Source of the DNA: Megachile rotundata | Taxonomy: Eukaryota > Arthropoda > Insecta > Hymenoptera > Megachilidae | Length of the DNA stretch: 64,000 nucleotides | Assembly: GCF_050947335.1 (NCBI RefSeq) | Contig: NW_027473713.1 | Span: 103,255 to 167,254, forward strand | Direction of reading: 5' to 3' | Shown: one piece after another, positions 50,701 to 61,529 of the stretch | Numbering within the stretch: the first letter of the stretch is position 1 | Layout of the letters: each line of letters begins with the position of its first letter | Position numbers and translations under genes: made by a program | The notes under the pieces: model-generated | The model's database searches: none | The model's input: the letters and a program-made list of their open reading frames with translations, nothing else | Told to the model about the DNA's origin: nothing

Positions 50701-53700
50701 AACGACAATTACTATACTTATTACACTCACTATTATCAATCTAACTCATATTATTAACCATATTATGCAGATATGATCGATAGCACGATATTTACTATAC
50801 TTATTACTGTTATTGTTATCAATCTAACTCATATTATTAACCATATTATGCAGATATGATCGATAGAAAGACAATTACTAAAGTCATTTCTCTTATTATT
50901 ATCAATCTAACTCATATTATTAGCCATATTATGCTTATATGATCGATAGAACGACAATTACTATACTTATTACTCTCATTATTGTCAATCTAACTCATAT
51001 TATTAGCCATATTATGCTTATGTGATCGATAGAAAGACAATTACTATACTTATTACTCTTATTATTATGAATCTAACTCATATTATTAACCATATTATGC
51101 AGATATGATCGATAGCACGCCATTTACTACACTTATTACTCTTATTATTATCAATCTAACTCAGATTATTAGCCATATTATGCTTATGTGATCGACAGAA
51201 CGACAATTACTATACTTATTACGCTCACTGTTATCAATCTAACTCATATTATTAACCATATTATGCACATATGATCGATAGAACGACAATTACTATACTT
51301 ATTACTCTTATTATTATGAATCTAACTCATATTATTAACCATATTATGCAGATATGATCGATAGCACGACATTTACTGTACTTATTACTCTTACTGTTAT
51401 CAATCTAACTCATATTATTAACCATATTATGCAGATATGATCGATAGAACTACAATTAGTATACTCATTACTCTTATTATTATCAATCTAACTCATATCA
51501 TTAGCCATATTATGCTTATATGATTGATCGAACGACAATGACTATACTCACTTCTCTTATTATTATCAATCTTACTCATATTATTAGCCATATTATGCTT
51601 ATATGATCGATCGAACGATAATGACTATACTCACTTCTCTTATTATTATCAATCTTACTCATATTATTAGACATATTATGCTTATATGATCGATCGAACG
51701 ACAATGACTATACTCACTTCTCTTATTGTTATCAATCTAACTCATATTATTAGCCATATTATGCTAATATGATCGATAGAACGACAATTACTATACTTAT
51801 TACTCATACTGTTATCAATCTAACTCATATTATTAACCATATTATGCAGATATGATCGATAGAAAGACAATTACTATACTCATTTCTCTTATTATTATCA
51901 ATCTAACTCATATTATTAGCCATATTATGCTTATATGATCGACAGAACGACAATTACTATACTTATTACTCTTATTATTATGAATCTAACTCATATTATT
52001 AACCATATTATGCAGATATGATCGATAGCACGCCATTTACTACACTTATTACTCTTATTATTATCAATCTAACTCAGATTATTAGCCATATTATGCTTAT
52101 GTGATCGACAGAACGACAATTACTATACTCATTACACTCACTATTATCAATCTAACTCATATTATTAACCATATTATGCAGATATGATCGATAGCACGAC
52201 ATTTACTACACTTACTACTCTTATTATTATCAATCTAACTCATATTATTAACCATATTATGCAGATATGATCTATAACACGACATTTACTATACTTATTA
52301 CTCTTATTATTATCAATCTAACTCATATTATTAACCATATTATGCAGATATGATCGATAGAACTACAATTAGTATACTCATTACTCTTATTATTATCAAT
52401 CTAACTCATATTATTAGCCATATTATGCTTATATGATCGACACAACGACAATTACTATATTCATTACACTCACTATTATCAATTTAACTCATATTATTAA
52501 CCATATTATGCTAATATGATCGATAGAACGACAATTACTATACTTATTACTCTCATTGTTACCAATCTAACTCATATTATTAGCCATATTATGCTTATGT
52601 GATCGATAGAACGACAATTACTATACTTATTACACACACTATTATCAATCTAACTCATATTATTAACCATATTATGCAGATATGATCGATAGCACGACAT
52701 TTACTACACTTACTACTCTTATTATTATAAATCTAACTCATATTATTAACCATATTATGCAGATATGATCGATAGCACGACATTTACTATACTTATTACT
52801 CTTATTGTTATCAATCCAACTCATATTATTAACCATAATATGCAGATATGATCGATAGAACTACAATTAGTATACTCCTTACTCTTATTATTATCAATCT
52901 AACTCATATTATTAGCCATATTAAGCTTATATAATCGATAGAACGACAATTACTATATTCATTTCCCTTATTATTATCAATCTAACGCATATTATTAGCC
53001 ATATTATGCTTATATGATCGACAGAACGACAATTACTATACTTATTACACTCACTGTTATCAATCTAACTCATATTATTAACCATATTATGCAAATATGA
53101 TCGATAGAACGACAATTACTATACTCATTACTCTTATTATTATCGGCCCAACTCATATTATTAGCCATATTATGTTTATATGATCGACAGAGCGACAATT
53201 ACTATACTCATTACACTTACTATTATCAATCTAACTCATATTATTAACCATATTATGCTCATATGATCGATAGAACGACAATTACTATACTTATTACTCT
53301 CATTGTTATCAATCTAACTCATATTGTTAGCCATATTATGCTTATGTGATCGATAGAACGACAATTACTATACTTATTACTCTTATTATTATGAATCTAA
53401 CTCATATTATTAACCATATTATGCAGATATGATCGATAGCACGACATTTACTATACTTATTACTCTTATTGTTATCAATCTAACTCATATTATTAACCAT
53501 ATTATGCAGATATGATCGATAGAACTACAATTAGTATACTCATTTCTCTTATTATTATCAATCTAACTCATATTATTAGCCATATTATGCTTATATGATC
53601 GATAGAACGACAATTACTATACTCATTACTCTTATTATTATCAATCTAACTCATATTATTAGCCATATTATGCTGATATGATCGATAGAACGACAATTAC

Positions 53701-56700
53701 TATACTTATTACTCTTACTGTTATCAATATAACTCATATTATTAACCATATTATGCTTATATGATCGACAGAGCGACAATTACTATACTTATTACTCTCA
53801 TTATTATCAGCCTAACTCATATTATTAGCCATATTATGCTAATATGATCGATAGAACGACAATTACTATACTTATTACACTCACTATTATCAATCTAACT
53901 CATATTATTAACCATATTATGCAGATATGATCGATAGCACGATATTTACTATACTTATTACTGTTATTGTTATCAATCTAACTCATATTATTAACCATAT
54001 TATGCTAATATGATCGATAGAACGACAATTACTATACTTATTACTCTCATTGTTACCAATCTAACTCATATTATTAGCCATATTATGCTTATGTGATCGA
54101 TAGAACGACAATTACTATACTTATTACACACACTATTATCAATCTAACTCATATTATTAACCATATTATGCAGATATGATCGATAGCACGACATTTACTA
54201 CACTTACTACTCTTATTATTATCAATCTAACTCATATTATTAACCATATTATGCAGATATGATCGATAGCACGACATTTACTATACTTATTACTCTTATT
54301 GTTATCAATCCAACTCATATTATTAACCATATTATGCAGATATGATCGATAGAACTACAATTAGTATACTCATTACTCTTATTATTATCAATCTAACTCA
54401 TATTATTAGCCATATTAAGCTTATATGATCGATTGAACGACAATTACTATATTCATTTCCCTTATTATTATCAATCTAACTCATATTATTAGCCATATTA
54501 TGCTTATATGATCGATAGAACGACAATTACTATACTTATTACACAAACTGTTATCAATCTAACTCATATTATTAACCATAATATGCAGATATGATCGATA
54601 GAACTACAATTAGTATACTCCTTACTCTTATTATTATCAATCTAACTCATATTATTAGCCATATTAAGCTTATATAATCGATAGAACGACAATTACTATA
54701 TTCATTTCCCTTATTATTATCAATCTAACTCATATTATTAGCCATATTATGCTTATATGATCGACAGAACGACAATTACTATACTTATTACACTCACTGT
54801 TATCAATCTAACTCATATTATTAACCATATTATGCAAATATGGTCGATAGAACGACAATTACTATACTCATTACTCTTATTATTATCGGCCCAACTCATA
54901 TTATTAGCCATATTATGTTTATATGATCGACAGAACGACAATTACTATACTCATTACACTTACTATTATCAATCTAACTCATATTATTAACCATATTATG
55001 CTTATATGATCGACAGAACGACAATTACTATACTTATTACTCTCATTATTATCAGCCTAACTCATATTATTAGCCATATTATGCTAATATGATCGATAGA
55101 ACGACAATTACTATACTTATTACACTCACTATTATCAATCTAACTCATATTATTAACCATATTATGCAGATATGATCGATAGCACGATATTTACTATACT
55201 TATTACTGTTATTGTTATCAATCTAACTCATATTATTAACCATATTATGCAGATATGATCGATAGAAAGACAATTACTATACTCATTTCTCTTATTATTA
55301 TCAATCTAACTCATATTATTAGCCATATTATGCTTATATGATCGATAGAACGACAATTACTATACTTATTACTCTCATTATTGTCAATCTAACTCATATT
55401 ATTAGCCATATTATGCTTATGTGATCGATAGAAAGACAATTACTATACTTATTACTCTTATTATTATGAATCTAACTCATATTATTAACCATATTATGCA
55501 GATATGATCGATAGCACGCCATTTACTACACTTATTACTCTTATTATTATCAATCTAACTCAGATTATTAGCCATATTATGCTTATGTGATCGACAGAAC
55601 GACAATTACTATACTTATTACGCTCACTGTTATCAATCTAACTCATATTATTAACCATATTATGCACATATGATCGATAGAACGACAATTACTATACTTA
55701 TTACTCTTATTATTATGAATCTAACTCATATTATTAACCATATTATGCAGATATGATCGATAGCACGACATTTACTGTACTTATTACTCATACTGTTATC
55801 AATCTAACTCATATTATTAACCATATTATGCAGATATGATCGATAGAACTACAATTAGTATACTCATTACTCTTATTATTATCAATCTAACTCATATCAT
55901 TAGCCATATTATGCTTATATGATTGATCGAACGACAATGACTATACTCACTTCTCTTATTGTTATCAATCTAACTCATATTATTAGCCATATTATGCTAA
56001 TATGATCGATAGAACGACAATTACTATACGTATTACTCTTACTGTTATCAATCTAACTCATATTATTAACCATATTATGCAGACATGATCGATAGAACTA
56101 CAATTAGTATACTCATTACTCTTATTATTATCAGCCTAACTCATATTATAAGCCATATTATGCTAATATGATCGATAGAACGACAATTACTATACTTATT
56201 ACACTCACTATTATCAATCTAACTCATATTATTAACCATATTATGCAGATATGATCGATAGAAAGACAATTACTATACTCATTTCTCTTATTATTATCAA
56301 TCTAACTCATATTATTAGCCATATTATGCTTATATGATCGATAGAACGACAATTACTATACTTATTACTCTCATTATTATCAATCTAACTCATATTATTA
56401 GCCATATTATGCTTATGTGATCGATAGAAGGACAATTACTATACTTATTACTCTTATTATTATGAATCTAACTCATATTATTAACCATATTATGCAGATA
56501 TGATCGATAGCACGCCATTTACTACACTTATTACTCTTATTATTATCAATCTAACTCAGATTATTAGCCATATTATGCTTATGTGATCGACAGAACGACA
56601 ATTACTATACTCATTACACTCACTATTATTAATCTAACTCATATTATTAACCATATTATGCAGATATGATCGATAGCACGACATTTACTACACTTACTAC

Positions 56701-56833
56701 TCTTATTATTATCAATCTAACTCATATTATTAACCATATTATGCAGATATGATCGATAGAACTACAATTAGTATACTCATTACTCTTATTATTATCAATC
56801 TAACTCATATTATTAGCCATATTATGCTTATAT

Positions 56834-57414
56834 GATCGACACAACGACAATTACTATATTCATTACACTCACTATTATCAATTTAACTCATATTATTAAC
56901 CATATTATGCTAATATGATCGATAGCACGACATTTACTACACTTACTACTCTTATTATTATCAATCTAACTCATATTATTAACCATATTATGCAGATATG
57001 ATCGATAGCACGACATTTACTATACTTATTACTCTTATTGTTATCAATCCAACTCATATTATTAACCATATTATGCAGATATGATCGATAGAACTACAAT
57101 TAGTATACTCCTTACTCTTATTATTATCAATCTAACTCATATTATTAGCCATATTAAGCTTATATGATCGATAGAACGACAATTACTATATTCATTTCCC
57201 TTATTATTATCAAACTAACTCATATTATTAGCCATATTATGCTTATATGATCGACAGAACGACAATTACTATACTTATTACACTCACTGTTATCAATCTA
57301 ACTCATATTATTAACCATATTATGCAGACATGATCGATAGAACTACAATTAGTATACTCATTACTCTTATTATTATCAATCTAACTCATATTATTAGCCA
57401 TATTATGCTTATAT
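56834..57414 (+). repeat. 7-monomer tandem duplication, first copy
   Basis: It starts at the rare GATCGACACAACGAC monomer (56834), which recurs at 57415, exactly 7 x 83 bp later. The private change CAAACTAAC (for CAATCTAAC) is present in both copies at 57211 and 57792. The last monomer of each copy differs. Confidence 0.85.
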
Positions 57415-57995
57415 GATCGACACAACGACAATTACTATATTCATTACACTCACTATTATCAATTTAACTCATATTATTAACCATATTATGCTAATATGAT
57501 CGATAGCACGACATTTACTACACTTACTACTCTTATTATTATCAATCTAACTCATATTATTAACCATATTATGCAGATATGATCGATAGCACGACATTTA
57601 CTATACTTATTACTCTTATTGTTATCAATCCAACTCATATTATTAACCATATTATGCAGATATGATCGATAGAACTACAATTAGTATACTCCTTACTCTT
57701 ATTATTATCAATCTAACTCATATTATTAGCCATATTAAGCTTATATGATCGATAGAACGACAATTACTATATTCATTTCCCTTATTATTATCAAACTAAC
57801 TCATATTATTAGCCATATTATGCTTATATGATCGACAGAACGACAATTACTATACTTATTACACTCACTGTTATCAATCTAACTCATATTATTAACCATA
57901 TTATGCAAATATGATCGATAGAACCACAATTACTATACTCATTACTCTTATTATTATCGGCCCAACTCATATTATTAGCCATATTATGTTTATAT
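57415..57995 (+). repeat. 7-monomer tandem duplication, second copy
   Basis: Direct repeat of 56834-57414. Its seventh monomer is GATAGAACCACAATT with a CGGCCCAACTC middle, unlike the GATAGAACTAC monomer of the first copy, so the duplication ends within the seventh monomer. Other GACACAACGAC monomers are near 46130 and 52437. Confidence 0.8.
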
Positions 57996-58067
57996 GATCG
58001 ACAGAACGACAATTACTATACTCATTACACTTACTATTATCAATCTAACTCATATTATTAACCATAT

Positions 58068-59633
58068 TATGCTCATATGATCGATAGAACGACAATTACT
58101 ATACTTATTACTCTCATTGTTATCAATCTAACTCATATTGTTAGCCATATTATGCTTATGTGATCGATAGAACGACAATTACTATACTTATTACTCTTAT
58201 TATTATGAATCTAACTCATATTATTAACCATATTATGCAGATATGATCGATAGCACGACATTTACTACACTTACTACTCTTATTATTATCAATCTAACTC
58301 ATATTATTAACCATATTATGCAGATATGATCGATAGAACTACAATTAGTATACTCATTTCTCTTATTATTATCAATCTAACTCATATTATTAGCCATATT
58401 ATGCTTATATGATCGATAGAACGACAATTACTATACTTATTACTCATATTATTATCAATCTAACTCATATTGTTAGCCATATTATGCTTATATGATCGAT
58501 AGGACGACAATTAATATACTTATTACTCTTATTATTAACAATCTAACTCATATTATTAGCCATATTATGCTTATGTGATCGGTAGAACGATAATTACTAT
58601 ACCTATTACTCTTATTATTATCAATCTAACTCATATCATTAGCCATATTATGCTTATGTGATCGATAGAAGGACAATTACTATACTTATTACTCTTATTA
58701 TTATGAATCTAACTCATATATTCAACCATATTATGCAGATATGATCGATAGCACGCCATTTACTACACTTATTACTCTTATTATTATCAACCTAACTCAG
58801 ATTATTAGCCATATTATGCTTATGTGATCGACAGAACGACAATTACTATACTTATTACGCTCACTGTTATCAATCTAACTCATATTATTAACCATATTAT
58901 GCACATATGATCGATAGAACGACAATTACTATACTTATTACTCTTATTATTATGAATCTAACTCATATATTTAACCATATTATGCAGATATGATCGATAG
59001 AACGACAATTACTACACTTATTACTCTTATTATTATCAATCTAACTCAGATTATTAGCCATATTATGCTTATGTGATCGACAGAACGACAATTACTATAC
59101 TTATTACGCTCACTGTTATCAATCTAACTCATATTATTAACCATATTATGCAGATATGATCGATAGAACTACAATTAGTATACTCATTACTCTTATTATT
59201 ATCAATCTAACTCGTATCATTAGCCATATTATGCTTATATGATCGATCGAACGACAATGACTATACTCACTTCTCTTATTATTATCAATCTAACTCATAT
59301 TATTAACCATATTATACTAATATGATCGATATAACGACAATTACTATACCTATTACACTCACTATTATCAATCTAACTCATATTATTAACCATATTATGC
59401 GGATATGATCGATAGCATGACAATTACTACACTTATTACTCTTATTATTATCAATCTAACTCATATTATTAACCATATTATGCAGATATGATCGATAGCA
59501 CGACATTTACTATACTTATTACTCTTATTATTATCAATCTAACTCATATTATTAACCATATTATGCAGATATGATCGATAGAACTACAATTAGTATACTC
59601 ATTACTCTTATTATTATCAATCTATCTCATATT
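58068..59633 (+). repeat. Segmental duplication of satellite, pair D, copy 1
   Basis: It matches 62434-64000 at an offset of 4366 bp, becoming 4367 after an extra A near 63264. Shared private markers are GACAATTAATATACTT (TTAA at 58511 and 62877), CTCATATATTTAACC, and ATCTATCTCAT near the ends (59619 and 63986). A few monomers differ (near 58267, 58998 and 59333). The GC-rich island lies just downstream of this copy. Confidence 0.75.
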
Positions 59634-60062
59634 ATTAGCCATATTAAGCTTATATGATCGATAGAACGACAATTACTATATTCATTTCCCTTATTGTTAT
59701 CAATCTAACTCATATTATTAGCCATATTATGCTTATATGATCGACAGGACGACTATTACTATACTTATTACTCTCATTATTATCAGCCTAACTCATATTA
59801 TTAGCCATATTATGCTTATATGATCGATAGACGACAATTACTATACTCATTACTCTTATTCTATCAATCTAACTCATATTATTAGCCGTATTATGCTTAT
59901 ATGATCGATAGAACGACAATTACTGTACTCATTACACTTATTATTTTCAATCTAACTCATGTTATTAACCATATTATGCAGATATGATGGATAGCACGCC
60001 ATTTACTACACTTATTACTCTTATTATTATCAATCTAACTCATATTATTAACAATATTATGC

Positions 60063-60066
60063 AGAT
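60063..60066. repeat. Left target-site duplication (AGAT)
   Basis: AGAT belongs to the monomer sequence TGCAGATATG. It directly precedes the TG terminus of the island and recurs at 61526-61529. Uninterrupted array copies of this junction have a single AGAT (for example 5384-5387), so the second copy is best explained as a 4-bp target-site duplication. Confidence 0.8.
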
Positions 60067-60308
60067 TGTGACGGATCGGTGGGGGGAAAGCCCGAAGGGG
60101 GTTCCCTGGAGTGGGGGCAGTTAGGGAAAACGGCCCTCCACGCACCGATGCTCACACCCACGGACGATTTCTTTAATGGGGCGCCAGTGCTAATGCACTC
60201 GTCCGGAGTAATCGCCCTTCCGGCTGCTCTGTCGGGAGCGGGAATCAGAGGGGGTCAGAAAAAAAAATTAGTAAAGGACCCGCGAGTTCGTATCCAATAG
60301 AAAATGCT

Positions 60309-60314
60309 TTTATT
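60309..60314 (-). promoter_or_regulatory. Candidate poly(A) signal AATAAA, minus strand
   Basis: TTTATT on the plus strand reads AATAAA on the minus strand, about 1210 bases into the island when read from its right end. This makes a minus-strand LTR equally plausible. The evidence is motif only. Confidence 0.2.
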
Positions 60315-60806
60315 CGGGCCTCCAAGTAGGCCACTCAAGCAAAACAGAAAAAATGAATTCGCGTGGGCCCCACGCGTTACAAGCAACGGTCGAGGAAAAG
60401 GGGTCGACTCGCCAGTTGCGAGGGAGGCTTTCGCGGCGCGGGGGCTCACGGTACGCGCGAGTACAAAGATCGGAAATACAAAAAGAACGCTGTGGTATTC
60501 GCCCGCGAAGGAACACGCCCTCTTAGGGGTCGTGGACAATAAGGGGACGTTGGTCCTAAATACCAAAATACAATGAAACGAAGAAGAACTAAATTAGAGG
60601 GGACAGTGTCGTGTAGACTGTCCGCGGCCTCTAGGGTCCTCGTCACTGGGGCCAGGGGTCCTATCGCCCTCGCCCACGCGCAAATGAATAACAATAAACA
60701 GGGTACGGAGATGACTCCTACCTTTTTGCGCTGGTGTACTCCCAAAAATTCCACACAGGGGCGGCGGCGACACACACTCCACGCAGGCACACAATACACA
60801 GTAGGG

Positions 60807-60819
60807 AAAAAAAAAAAAA
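60807..60819 (+). repeat. A-tract (13 A) inside the island
   Basis: A run of 13 A sits in the middle of the island. Shorter A runs occur at 60259-60267 (9 A) and 60925-60934 (10 A). They are internal, not at the element's end, so they do not mark a retroposon poly(A) tail. Confidence 0.85.
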
Positions 60820-61289
60820 CACAAGGTAGAAAAAACGGAACGCACTACAAATTAACAGAAACTAAAAACGAGACGGCAAAGAAGAGATTTGGAACTGCGG
60901 CTTAAGCGGGGATTTTTGCGGGGGAAAAAAAAAACCGCCTTCCCGTCACGGCAGCTCGCTGGCTTCTCTCTTCCATCCTCTTCTTCCCTGGTTCGCGGTA
61001 TTCCCCCACCCCGAGGATTTCGGCGTCGAGGATGGGCCATTCCACTGCGACGTCTGGTGGCCAGGTCCTGGGGCCCTCTCGAGGTGGCAGTCGGGGGTGG
61101 CTCGTCCCCAGGCCTGGCGTTTCCCGGTGGTGGGCTGCCGGTCGCCCCCGCGGAGGGTGACGGGGTGGCACCGCGACCGGACAGCCGGGGTCTTCTTTGG
61201 TGGGCCCATCCCGCGCCTCCGTCACTCAGGGAGAGGTTCCTCCGCGACCAGGGACAACGGTGGCTCCGGTGGTGGTTGGAGGCAGCAAA

Positions 61290-61309
61290 GGGGGGGGGGG
61301 GGGGGGGGG
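61290..61309 (+). repeat. Poly-G tract, 20 G
   Basis: An uninterrupted run of 20 G lies inside the island and is followed by an A-rich stretch (AAAGAAAAG). Such a run can form G-quadruplex DNA and is a common site of polymerase slippage, so its exact length is not reliable. Confidence 0.9.
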
Positions 61310-61341
61310 AAAGAAAAGCGTGGCTTCCGAAATAGATAGAA

Positions 61342-61347
61342 AATAAA
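61342..61347 (+). promoter_or_regulatory. Candidate poly(A) signal AATAAA, plus strand
   Basis: AATAAA begins at base 1276 of the 1459-bp island, where an LTR read on the plus strand could hold its R-region poly(A) signal. It sits in an A-rich stretch, so chance is likely. Another AATAAA is at 60693-60698, and a minus-strand one (TTTATT) is at 60309-60314. The signals therefore do not fix the orientation of the LTR. Confidence 0.25.
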
Positions 61348-61373
61348 AAAAACACACGAAAAAGAAAAGAAAA

Positions 61374-61385
61374 ACACACACACAC
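61374..61385 (+). repeat. (AC)6 microsatellite inside the island
   Basis: Six AC dinucleotides follow an A-rich, G-containing stretch (about 61341-61373) in the right third of the island. The (AC)6 run itself is a plain simple-sequence repeat. Confidence 0.85.
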
Positions 61386-61462
61386 GCTCACTCATACTTG
61401 CCCCAGCGGCGAGGTGGTCCGCTTGGGCGGAGGAGTGGGGCTGGCAATTCGGGAGGATCATC

Positions 61463-61524
61463 GTAACGAGGCATAACCCAAAAAAAAAGGAGGCAATCAA
61501 CCCAATGAAAATATGCCTCGTTAC
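61463..61524. repeat. 13-bp perfect inverted repeat at the right end of the island
   Basis: GTAACGAGGCATA (61463-61475) is the exact reverse complement of TATGCCTCGTTAC (61512-61524), with a 36-bp spacer that contains an A-tract. The outer arm contains all but the last base of the element's right terminus. A transcript could fold here into a long-looped stem. Such a structure next to an LTR end may be incidental or may mark a short inverted duplication of the terminus. No function is assigned. Confidence 0.85.
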
Positions 61525-61525
61525 A

Positions 61526-61529
61526 AGAT
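61526..61529. repeat. Right target-site duplication (AGAT)
   Basis: This is the second AGAT, directly after the GTTACA end of the island, and it continues into ATGATCGATAG of the satellite. Together with 60063-60066 it brackets an insertion of 1459 bp. The 81 bases from GATGG at 59986 to 60066 plus the two bases before the next GATC at 61532 make exactly 83. Confidence 0.8.

Larger units (their letters stand above)
1..60066 (+). repeat. 83-bp AT-rich satellite array, left part
   Basis: This is a head-to-tail tandem array. Successive GATC landmarks lie 83 bp apart (for example 82 to 165, 4727 to 4810, 4810 to 4893). A typical monomer starts GATCGATAGAACGACAATTA, continues with a TTA/CTT-rich middle, and ends with TCAATCTAACTCATATTATT then ARCCATATTATGC and a short AT linker. 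A hand count of one common monomer gives 20 G+C in 83 bases (24%), with 14 C and 6 G on the plus strand. No inverted monomers were seen. About 724 monomers fit. There is no gene in it: because 83 is not a multiple of three, a reading frame passes through all three monomer frames and normally meets stops. The array starts before base 1, so its left edge is not visible. Satellite identity is certain; a centromeric or heterochromatic role is inference. Confidence 0.98.
60067..61525. mobile_element. Probable solo LTR of a retrotransposon, GC-rich, 1459 bp
   Basis: This is the only non-satellite DNA in the window and is strongly GC-rich against a roughly 24% GC background. Seen directly: it starts TGTGAC and ends GTTACA, so it has 5' TG and 3' CA with a six-base imperfect inverted terminus; AGAT lies immediately outside both ends; and excising it with one AGAT restores an 83-bp monomer. 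These are LTR hallmarks. LTR elements commonly make 4-6 bp target duplications, and TGTNAC...GTTACA ends are common in Ty3/Gypsy LTRs. No internal gag-pol region, primer-binding site or polypurine tract adjoins it, so a solo LTR left by LTR-LTR recombination is most likely. Open frames of 60-180 codons overlap on both strands and look like stop-poor GC-rich sequence, not genes. The transcription direction is unresolved, because possible poly(A) signals exist on both strands. A short-TIR non-autonomous DNA transposon is the main alternative. Confidence 0.75.

Noticed and set aside
54757..54990. 77-codon open frame with a hydrophobic, isoleucine- and leucine-rich product
   Set aside because: It is ordinary satellite read through almost three monomers. 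It stays open only because local changes such as TGGTCG for TGATCG (near 54841) remove a TGA. The product is a translation of the repeat, with no independent gene signal.
1..60066. CRISPR array, from regularly spaced repeats
   Set aside because: There are no unique spacers: the whole 83-bp unit is repeated, variants recur in ordered blocks, and the scale (over 700 units) and AT-rich composition are those of eukaryotic satellite.
1..60066. CENP-B box on the minus strand (GTTCGATCGATCA in the GATCGATCGAAC monomers)
   Set aside because: The first half resembles TTCGNNNNANN, but the required CGGG does not follow (ATAT instead), so the motif fails.
60284..60295. GAGTTCGTATCC, similar to a Pol III B box (GGTTCGANNCC), suggesting a tRNA-derived SINE
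   Set aside because: The match is imperfect, I found no convincing A box at the right distance upstream, and no tRNA-like fold. The element's TG/CA ends and 4-bp duplication fit an LTR better than a SINE.
60079..60576. Open frames of 68-103 codons on both strands in the left part of the island
   Set aside because: They overlap one another in several frames, have arginine/proline-rich low-complexity products and no recognisable domain. GC-rich sequence has few stop codons by chance, and the element looks like a non-coding LTR.
60852..61391. Open frames of up to 179 codons on both strands in the right part of the island
   Set aside because: They read through the G20 tract, the A-rich stretch and the AC repeat, giving homopolymer stretches of glycine, proline and phenylalanine. 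Frames are open on both strands at once. There is no conserved motif.
61463..61525. Helitron 3' end, because of the hairpin near the terminus
   Set aside because: Helitrons end in CTRR, insert between A and T and make no target duplication. Here the end is GTTACA with an AGAT duplication.
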